NCBI RefSeq assembly: GCF_963676685.1
Contig: NC_092346.1
Span: 79,189,821-79,253,820 of the forward strand
Reading direction: 5' to 3'
Source: Mytilus edulis
Taxonomy: Eukaryota > Mollusca > Bivalvia > Mytilida > Mytilidae
DNA length: 64,000 nucleotides
Under the pieces are notes generated by a model. The model was not told where the DNA came from. It saw only the letters and a program-made list of their open reading frames with translations, and ran no database searches. Of the stretch, positions 48,649 through 57,900 are shown one piece after another. Position numbers and translations under genes: made by a program. Positions within the stretch are counted from its first letter, which is position 1. Every line of letters begins with the position of its first letter.

Positions 48649-50389
48649 TGTTTAAGTTCCTATAATTGAAAAACAATTAATTCAATACAAAAATTTATAA
48701 CACAGGATAAATTAAATAAACAATTCCTAGCAGTCATCCATCAGAATTTGCAGTTATTCAGTTTTCTATATCCTATTTTCAATAATCAATAACACACATT
48801 GCCATTTTCCTGTGTAGTTGGTAAATTATTTATTAAGAATAATTTTTTTGGTAAAAACCATTAAAGTCATAATAAACGATTGACTTGTGAAAAATAATGT
48901 TATTCAAATTCTTGAACCAATGCTTACAAACATCATAAACTTAGTCTTCTGTGCACGAATTTAACATTTTTTTCGTCAATTTTTTTTTCAATCGGTCAGT
49001 GTTGTTGTGAAAATATGGCAGGTAATTAAAGTTTGTGTTTTGAAGCCGAAGTTCAACGATTGTCACCTGTTTGTCAACAATCAATAAAAAAGCAAATCAG
49101 ATAATAATTTATTTTAAGGACATCCATGCCTATTGCGATAACCAGATTTTTACAAGATGGGTCACATGGAGGTCACTTTGCATATGGAAAATATGTCAGG
49201 GAATTGGTTCCTGGAAGGAAGCAATTAAAATAAAGTAAACTTCTCTAAAATATGAACAAATTAAAGAATTTTCTTCAGAAAAAAGTATATGTGCATAAGG
49301 TTTATATTGAAAACTATCCATTGAGTTGTACAAAACATATGCATTATTTTTTTTAATTTGAGGTTTCTTATGACTTAATGATTGAGCCGTAAAAAACAGG
49401 AAATGAAGTCTAGTGGGACACGGTAAATTCCAAAAATAGGAGAATTGCTTACGTACATACAGTGTTTATTTGGTAAATAAAATATTCTTTTCAATCCTAT
49501 TCTTTTTGTCAATATTGTTGAATTCATGACTGAGAATACAATTAAACTATAACCATGATAACAGTATTCTCAGTTAATGTTTTCTATATTCATCTATAGT
49601 TCCAGAATTGTTTTTTCCTCTTCAGCCAAATAAAAATATATGTGTGGTTCCAGTTACCCTACATACCCAGTTCAAAAAAAATCTTTATCATGTCTATGAA
49701 ATATATTGGTTCATGGTATTCAATGAATCAGTCCCAGTTGTTTCTTTTTATTAAAATGATATATATATAAAACAAAGTTATCTAACAAAATGTCTGTTAA
49801 TGCTCAGTTTTCTCTTTAGGTATCATTGTTTTCTGTCTACTGTGCCATTTGTGCAAATGTAGTTATTATCGTAAAATATGGATTTTTGTCATATCTGGTT
49901 CGGTTCCGACCAGTAGTTTACACTAAAATATTAAATGGCCGCCGAAAGCAATAAAAAATACGAAAATAAACAATGTTTGACAAGAGATTTGGAATGAATA
50001 TGGCATTTTTAATGGATGGAACATAAACTAAAGCCAATTATGATCACTTTCGATTTACAAAAATTGATAGGAAGAGAAAGAAAGTAATACTACTGTAATA
50101 TTTTGCAGACCACGTGGTATTAATCATGTCACAAGTGACAGCTTGGGGTATTCCTATCAAAACAGTTATCCCCCAAAGGGCAATTAACACCTATTTGATC
50201 ACTCTTAATTGTCTATTGTCGACTTGAATGGATTAAAAGTGATATATTTTTTAGGATCATAAGCGGTAATTAGATGAAAGTTCAAAGTTTAGGACATGGC
50301 TTTGCCATATAGAAACGAGAAAATTAAATAACATCCTCAAAATAATTATAGCGTTGCGGAAATTATTATGTCGTTGCGGTAAGAAAATA

Positions 50390-50413
50390 TAGCGTCGCGG
50401 TACCGCGACGCTA
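50390..50413. repeat. 24-bp perfect palindrome
   Basis: TAGCGTCGCGGT followed by its exact reverse complement, centred on GGTACC. Two diverged half units (GCGTTGCGGAA, GTCGTTGCGGTAA) lie 15-40 bases upstream. Very GC-rich against an AT-rich background. Confidence 0.9.
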
Positions 50414-50454
50414 AAACGGCCTGGGGAGAACACTGTACATAGTGTAAGCGGGAA

Positions 50455-51215
50455 GAATCCGGGTCCGTCCGCCCTGATTCTGGTTAGCCCTAGTTTCTGT
50501 TCGCCCTAATACCTGTTTGCTCCAAGTCTGTTCGCCCTGATTATATTTTTTAGTATAGTGTTGCGATGTGTGTATATAATTGAATGTGTTGAAGTCAGTC
50601 TACAATTTCGCCGAATATTTACGATGTTTCATGTTAACTTGTCTAAAGCTAGCTGCTATACTAGGTTATCAGTTTCAGTACATTTCAGGACTACAAGATA
50701 TTGTGACTTCAGGGTAATTTAGGACTAAGTTTGTATCTGTATGTAATTACGTTACTAGGAAATATAAGTTTCTGTGAATTTCAGCACTACATTGTATTTT
50801 TAAATGTAAAACAACTGAAGACTAAATTATTTGTATGTATTATTAATCCATCAAAGACAATTTATATAACATTCAGTGATACATGTATCAAAGGTTTCAA
50901 ATGACACCTACAAAAGAATGTAATCAGCAATCAAATTTCAATCAACAGTAATTAAAAGTAATTATAAAAATAAAGTGTAACAATGCAGCCAAGAATTTTA
51001 TTTAATTAATATAAATTTGGCAAATATTCTGTATTTAACTTTTAATAGATGTCCATAAATTTTAATATATATAATTATATTTCGTTCATTGATGTAACAT
51101 ATACATATCATAAATGAATATAGGGCGAACAGACTATCAGGGCGAACAAACTCAGTGCGAACGAACCTAGGGCGAACATGTAATCAGGGCGAACGATCCC
51201 GATACCAAGCTGGAA
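50455..51215. repeat. foldback structure built from GTTCGCCCT units
   Basis: Left arm about 50460-50545 has repeated GCCCTGATT, TTAGCCCTAG, GTTCGCCCTAAT and GTTCGCCCTGATT. Right arm 51118-51205 has AGGGCGAACAGAC, CAGGGCGAACAAAC, AGTGCGAACGAAC, AGGGCGAACATG and CAGGGCGAACGATCC in the opposite sense. Spacer about 570 bp, AT-rich, no gene. Confidence 0.75.
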
Positions 51216-51624
51216 CCAAGCTGGAACCGGGATCAGAACCCCTCAATGAGACCCCCTTAATTATCTCCGACTATATAATTAAGCAATAAAAAATAGCACT
51301 GAAATTAGATGAGGGGTCAGTAGAAGCCATAGCCTTAATTAGTAATTCGAAGACTCAAAGGTATTAAATTTTGTGGTATTTGTCCTCCTGACCAGTGGAT
51401 TAGCAGTGCGTGGGTTTTTTTTAAACAGGGGTCATTAGTATGTGATCGTGTGACGATTAACATTAACGGTGTTTATTGACGGCATGTATACCTATTGTTA
51501 ATTTCTGTTACTGTATTGCACTGAAATTTCAGACGCTATTGTACTGAAATTCAGACTCTTTTTTCGCCCGAGCGTGTTTACCAAAATGAGGCAGTAAATA
51601 ACGCAGAAATCTGATTCGATTCTG

Positions 51625-51745
51625 TGTTTGAATGAATGGGTGCGAGACAACTCGGACCGTCTACAAAAAAACGCAACTCGGACCGTCAAATAAGTCAATT
51701 AGGACCGTCTGTTAATAAGTCAATTCGGACTGTCTATAAGGAATC
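51625..51745. repeat. four AANTCGGACCGTC units
   Basis: CAACTCGGACCGTCTAC, CAACTCGGACCGTCAAATA, CAATTAGGACCGTCTG and CAATTCGGACTGTCTA at irregular 25-35 bp spacing. Another short array, TTCGTCCCAA(C/G)TTTTT twice, follows at about 51840-51885. Function unknown. Confidence 0.6.
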
Positions 51746-52651
51746 TGGGTGATTCGTTCCAACTCCAACCGACGATGCGAGGGGTGTATTTGCCAGTCAA
51801 GGTAGTTTAAAACTCCCATTATCATGATATCTAACTCCAATTTCGTCCCAAGTTTTTTGGCCAGTTCGTCCCAACTTTTTCAAGAACAACGTTAAACCGA
51901 AATCGTTAAACCATAAACTATTAAAGTAAGAACAAATTGTAAAGCATAAATAATAATGAACTACTGAATAATAAAGCCCTCACTTCAAACGATTATACTT
52001 TATTGATGGGTGATTTTAATATTGAACTTAAATGATTTGTCTAACAATTAACCAATTGATGTTCTCAGAGACATATACTATTATATGTCTCTGATGGTAT
52101 ACATGAAATAAGTGACCCATTTTAGAAACATAGATATACTGTTTCAATCAGAGCTCAAATGAAGCAATTTACATATGGCATAATTTTATTGTTAATGATT
52201 TAGATTAACATGCGCCTGACTGTTGTTACCAGACGGGTAAAAAATAAATATCAATCCGAGTGGTGAACAGATGAAATAAGTAAATCAGCTTACCAGAGAG
52301 TTTTATCAAGAAAAGAAAGATACAGATAATTATAAGAAATATCGGATCCTAACAAATAAACTGATTCGTTCTTCGTAGTCTAAGTATTTATGGGTGCCAT
52401 CAATAATGATTACAAAAAACTGTACGAAAACTCCATGGAGACATTTAAAAGATCTTAACTCTACAACGAATCATGATATTGCTATAATAACATGAAGATA
52501 AGAATCTTATAGGTAAAATTGACATTGTAAAATGCTTACATGATAACTTTTTATAGTTCAGTGAAATCCCCGTTTTAACTTTGAATCAGAGAAAATAAAA
52601 AATTATGTGAAATCCAAAATTAAAGATAGCACATGGTTTTCGCTGTATCAT

Positions 52652-52729
52652 CACAGGCACTTGTCTCAGATTTTTTTCCACCATTATATACATATTAAGG
52701 AAAATAAAATTCTGAGACAAGCGCCTGTG
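52652..52729. mobile_element. small foldback element, copy 1
   Basis: Left end CACAGGCACTTGTCTCAGA, right end TCTGAGACAAGCGCCTGTG, arms of 19 bases around an AT-rich 40-base centre. Same ends as the copy at 54392-54470. It lies inside the LINE relic, so it inserted later. Confidence 0.75.
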
Positions 52730-52778
52730 TATACTGTCACAAATGGTGATGTCTTTAAATATCTCAAAAATATATATG

Positions 52779-53020
52779 AGGGTGGTAATGCCCTCTACCG
52801 TCAGGCGTCAGACGGTTATTTTCGGCTACCGTTAGCGTCAAATTGGTTAAAATTTTACCGTGATTCGTCAAAATGTCCCGTTATCGTGATTCGTCAGAGG
52901 TCACAAATAATTATCGTTACCGTTATTTTTGAAAATATATACACTAAAAATAACCGTTAACGTCATTTGGCAAGAATTTTTACCGTTATACCGTCATGAA
53001 GATACCCCCATTACTACCCT
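52779..53020. mobile_element. MITE with AGGGTGGTAATG ends, inserted in the LINE relic
   Basis: Left AGGGTGGTAATG, right CATTACTACCCT (one mismatch). About 240 bp, filled with short CGTCA and TACCGTTA words. Both flanks read AATATATAT, a possible target duplication. The 117-codon open frame at 52607-52960 crosses it and is not a gene. Confidence 0.7.
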
Positions 53021-54063
53021 AATATATATTAATAAATCAATCGGGACCAATGGAGTTGGCCCAATACTTTTAATAGTATCATGATAAATAACTGTACATT
53101 CTCTTATTCCTATTGTAAACCTACGTTTATGTTCATATATTTCCTGGTATTCTACAGTATGCAAAAGTAACTCTAATTTTCAAAGCCGGTAATCATGGTA
53201 ATAAGGATGATCCTAACAATTATCGTCGTATCTACAGTGTTAAAGATTCTTGAAAGGACTGTGTTTAAACAATTATATTTTTAACTTAATACAAACTGAT
53301 AGCATAACAACATTCTGGATTTAGACGAGGAAAAAAAAACACTTTGCCACACGGCACTTATAAAAATGGTTAGAAAAATTTGATGAAGGCAATTTCACTT
53401 CTGATTTATTTCTATATTTTAAAAAAATTGATATCATACTGTTAACCATAAAATCTTATCATTGAAACTTGATTTATATAAATGTGATGATCACTCTGTT
53501 CAGTGGTTTTCGTCTTATCTCTGAAATAGATTTCAAAAAGTTAAGAATTGAAACAACTGAATCAGGATACCATTATATAACATTCAGGGTTCCATGAGGT
53601 TCAATATTAGGACCTTTATTATTCATAATCTATATAAATGATCTCCTGTTTACATTAAAACACGCAGATTCTGAATTGTATATTCTGATATCATGACATA
53701 AGTTTGCATATATCATCAGAATCAAACTTAAACTCTTGTATAAATAAAGACTTTGAAAACGTATTTGAATGGTATGTTGAAAATAATATGATGATAAATA
53801 ACAGTAAGTCAAAATGTATGCTTATGGGATCTGAGAGAAAACTTGAGAATTGTAATGATGTCTTGTGTGTATGATTGCAAAATAAAACTTCATTTGACAA
53901 TGTGGAAGCCGAAAAACTGATTGGTATCCATATTTATAAAAAATCTTTCATGGTCGATTCACATAGATAAAGTATGCGAGATTTCTTTGAGCTAGACATT
54001 ACACAGAGGTATCAATATTTACACACCCACGATAAGTTGTCATTACTTCATCATTGGCGGATC

Positions 54064-54210
54064 CAACAGGGGTAGATTTGGAACCCCCCCCCCTTTTTTG
54101 GACGGTCAATGCCGTATTTGAATGGGGAAATATTTAAGGACACTCCTTTTATCCTGGGTTGGGAATCCCTTTTTAAAAATCACTGGACCCGCTCTGTTCA
54201 TGCATGTTGT
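54064..54210 (+). repeat. GGATCCAACAGGGGTAG-type repeat with poly-C
   Basis: Single copy in this window: GGATCCAACAGGGGTAGA, C9 at about 54087, GGAATCCCTTTTTAAAAATC and CTGGACCCGCTC. I recall it as common in mussel sequence but cannot show that here. Confidence 0.3.
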
Positions 54211-54391
54211 AGCTGAGGTTAATTAACTGTGACTTGTTTTTCAAACTAGATAAGCTGATACAGTAGCAATACAAATTAGCACTAATACTATGTTAAAAAT
54301 GAGACTACTTGTTAGAAATTATTTTGGTGATCGCAAGTGTGGAAAAGGGGGGACGGGAAGGTGGGCATGTGCACTTGTACCCCCGTTAAAT

Positions 54392-54470
54392 CCACAGGCA
54401 CTTGTCTCAGAAAAAAAATCCTATATGCCTTAATATAACACAGTTTTTTTTCTGAAACAAGTGCTTGTGG
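54392..54470. mobile_element. small foldback element, copy 2
   Basis: Left end CCACAGGCACTTGTCTCAGA, right end TCTGAAACAAGTGCTTGTGG. TAAAT lies on both flanks and could be the target duplication. It lies 450 bp upstream of the CENPI start. Confidence 0.75.
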
Positions 54471-54864
54471 GTAAATCAGCCAATGTATCCTCCTTTAAAA
54501 ATTTGTCATTTGTCTGCGTTTACTTTCTAAACGATATAAGTTGACTTAACCGGGTTGACTCATATTTCAGCGGTCCGACTGGACTTGAGTTCGAGCTGTG
54601 TCTAGTTTTGTCCCCCATTCGAATGGATAACTGTCCAATTTATCAATTTGATGCTGACTCAAATGCATTTAACTGTCGTACGTTTATCCAAAATATCAAT
54701 TAATAAACATGTATAAGCAAAATCCAGGGATGAAGAGTGAACTATAATGCTGAGCATTATGCTGAGCATTTCTTTATATATATATATTTCAAATGACATA
54801 CTGTTATGTTCAGTGCGTGAAAATTAGTGTCGATATCATCGGGGTCGAATTCACTATTGTAGAC

Positions 54865-54872
54865 TATAAAAG
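54865..54872 (+). promoter_or_regulatory. CENPI: TATA box of CENPI
   Basis: TATAAAAG at 54865-54872, 50 bases before the likely start codon at 54922. The usual 25-30 base spacing predicts transcription start near 54895-54902 and a 5' UTR of about 20-27 bases. Inference from motif and position only. Confidence 0.5.
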
Positions 54873-54921
54873 CATCTATGGGACACAGATTCAGATTGGC
54901 GGAGTTTTCAAAAGGTTCAAA

Positions 54922-54997
54922 ATGAATAAATCACCGATTGCTCCGAATACAGTTAAAAGAAATAAGTTAGACGATGCCCTGAGTTATTTCACAGAAG
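54922..54997 (+). CDS. CENPI: CENPI exon 1
   Basis: Encodes MNKSPIAPNTVKRNKLDDAL SYFTE and splices with GTTTGT at 54998, phase 1. An earlier in-frame ATG exists at 54793. I prefer 54922 because the TATA box lies between the two and the earlier peptide has no family similarity. Human CENP-I carries about 60 more residues before the equivalent block. Confidence 0.72.
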
Positions 54998-57900
54998 GTT
55001 TGTACATATCAAATACTTAAATCATCCTTTAAAAGTTTAGATCTGTAGCAGCAAGGTTAATCAGTTTGTTGATTGTTGGCAATGTTGCCAGGTTGGGAAC
55101 AAACCCTACAAACCCTCTAGATGGTATTTATACTTGTATAGAGGGATAATCCTTCTATTATAAAGGGTTAAAATTATCTCTCTGTAGAGGGATAATTTTG
55201 TTAAGACTGGATTTAAAGCAAAAAAATGGCTAAAGTGATAAAACTTGCAATCTGACGGTGGGTGGGTCTTTTCATCACTGAACACCCCAAACACTTAGTT
55301 TTTATCTTTTGTCATTGTGTGCCAAATGTAACCGTAGAGGATGATGAAATTATAAAATCACTTTGATTAGGGACTTTCAATTTTCTGTTTTGAATTTTCC
55401 TCGTAGTTCATATAAAATTGAAAATGGAAATGGGGAATGTGTCTAAGAGACAACAACCCGACCATAGAACAGACAACAACAGAAGGCCACAAATAGGTCT
55501 TCAATGCAGCGAAAAACTCCTGCACCCAGAGGGGTCCTTCAGCTGGCCCCTAAACAAATATCATACACAAGAAACTAAAATTAAAAATCATACAAGACTA
55601 ACAAAGGCCAGAGGCTCCTGACTTGGGACAGGCGCAAACATGCAGCAGTGTTAAACATGTCTTTTGAGATCTTAACCTCCCCCCCCCCCCCCCCTATACC
55701 TCTAGCCAATGTACATGATGTAGAAAAGTAAATGCATAACAATACGCACAGTGAAATTCAGTATTCTATTTTCAGTATTCTATTTTCAGTATTCAGTATT
55801 TTTATGATTTTAATTTTGTCTCATCCGGGATTATAAACCCTGGGAACTCTGTATTACAAGGCAGCACATTATCCAAGTAAGCCAAAGATGTACTTCCTCA
55901 GCTCAATCGATGACTTATACTAATCAATCCTGTCGCATATAAATGTAGCATAAAATAATGTCCCCTTTGAAATATTATGTCAGACAAAATCTCGTAAAAA
56001 AATGTCTGTACACTAATTTATATGTCCATGTGTCACAAAATAGAAGTTCATTTATAATATAAGTTCCAAATGAAATAATTATTCTTAAATATTAGTTCCA
56101 CTGGAATAAATATTACAGTAGACATGTATGTTCTTAATGGAGTAAATGATATAGAATATTTGTTCCAACAGAAACAGATAATATGACCTTGTTTCTAACA
56201 AAGTTTCACACGAGGTGTGACCCCCCATGAAAGAAAGAGGGTTTTAAAAAGTAAAATGGCAAAAATACAGAACTGCAAGGTGAATTCAAAACAGAGTAGG
56301 GATAACTTCATGGTGAATAACAATGAAAAAATCTTGCATTGGGACCTTGCCAAACAGTCAGGGGTACTACTTTATTATTTCATTATTATATATCACCTAT
56401 TTCAGTGATTTGATAAATTCAGTTATCGCCTATTTAAGTGATTTTGGTGTTTCCTTTGATCTTCAAAATCAAATGCTGATTTCATTGATTTTCCATATTT
56501 TCACAAACTCATCTATAATTTTTATGCCCCATTTATGGGCATTATGTTTTCTGGTCTGTCCGTCCGTTAGTCTGTTCGTCCCGCTTCAGGTTAAAGTTTT
56601 TGGTCGAGGTAGTTTTTGATGAAGTTGAAGTCTGATCAACTTGAAACTATGTACACATGTTTCTTATGATATGATCTTTCTAATTTTAATGCCAAATTAG
56701 AGTTTTTACCCCATTTTCATGGTCCACTGAACATAGAAAATGATAGTGCAGATGGGGCATCTGTGTACTAGGGACACATTCTTGTTCTACATAAATCAAT
56801 GATCCCTTTTTCTTTGTATATCGATTTCACCAGTGCGCTTGGGCAGTAAGTTTCTGCACTAAAAGCTATTAAAAGTACCCTAGGGAATTTTTCTGTAATC
56901 AAATATTTTTTTTTTTTTTTTAATTTTAAACACATTTTATTAATAATCACCTGTAACATCAACCCTCAGTTGCCCAAGGGAAGCAACTAAGGGAGCCCCA
57001 ATTTTTTAAGTCTCATTTGTTGGGGGGAAAGCAAATAAGGAAAAAAGGCCCATCATAAATTATTAACATCTATCTTTATGAATTATATCATCTATCTTTG
57101 TACAAATGTACATGTACATATAATTATTATCTATCTATATATTTATACACCACACCATCTATAATCATTTGAATAAAGTATTCATTCTATCTTGGGGTTT
57201 TTTCTCACAAGAGCTACCTGTATTTATCAAGCAGTTTCAAATTTTATAGCACTTCAAACCGTTTTTTTGTTATGTCAATTTCAAATCAAATATTCAATAA
57301 CTACTCTTACTACATGTATCAGACAAAGGTTAACAATATTAGGTAACCTAAGTGGTTTTCATTAGATTTTAATAGAATGATCTACATCAAGGTTATGTCC
57401 TGATCTACAAATTATTCCAGTTTTTGTGTTTTTTAAGTAAATTATAAAAACTCACAGCTTATCAAGCAAAAGAAAATTTCTGCATGTACATAGTTGACTT
57501 TTGTCGAGCCTGCAACTTTTGTTGCAAAAAGCTCGACATAGGGATAGTGATCCGGCGTGGGCGGCGGTGTTAGCTCACTTCTTAAAAGCTTTATGTTTCA
57601 GAAGGTGGAAGACCTGGATGCTTCATACTTTGTATATAGATGCTTCATGTTACGAAGTTTCCTTCAGTCACATGTCCAATGTCCGTGACCTCATTTTCAT
57701 GGTTCAATGACCACTTGAAAAAAAAAGTTAACATTTTTTGTAATGTTGAATTCTCTCCTATTATAAGTAATAGGATAACTATATTTGGTATGTGCGTACC
57801 TTGCAAGGTCCTCATGTCTGTCAGACAGTTTTCACTTGACCTCGACCTCATTTCATGGATCAGTGATCAAGGTTAAGTTTTGGTGGTCAAGTCCATATCT

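Larger units (their letters stand above)
51990..54060 (+). pseudogene. dead LINE-type (non-LTR) retrotransposon ORF2 relic
   Basis: Frame-broken endonuclease/reverse transcriptase remains. Near 52005 MGDFNIEL is an endonuclease-like end; 53195-53260 matches the FKAGN...DPNNYRR region; 53597-53650 encodes GSILGPLLFIIYINDLL, a signature of Jockey/CR1-like reverse transcriptases. A TGA stop falls directly before that Gly. Many stops and frameshifts occur, and the YxDD catalytic box is not found in the expected place. The tail at 53900-54000 resembles the LIGIHI...KNLSWSIHIDKVC region. Two later insertions interrupt it. No function expected. Confidence 0.75.
48660..54860. other. ENOX-CENPI divergent intergenic region: remaining content
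   Basis: Besides the listed foldbacks, LINE relic and small elements, this 6.2-kb stretch is AT-rich with no open frame longer than 120 codons. An untranslated first exon of ENOX must lie somewhere right of 48660, because an AG acceptor precedes the coding start. I could not place it; a CAG/GTGACA donor-like site on the minus strand near 49066 is only a candidate. Confidence 0.45.

Noticed and set aside
52607..52960. 117-codon frame as a possible gene
   Set aside because: Crosses from the LINE relic through two inserted elements.
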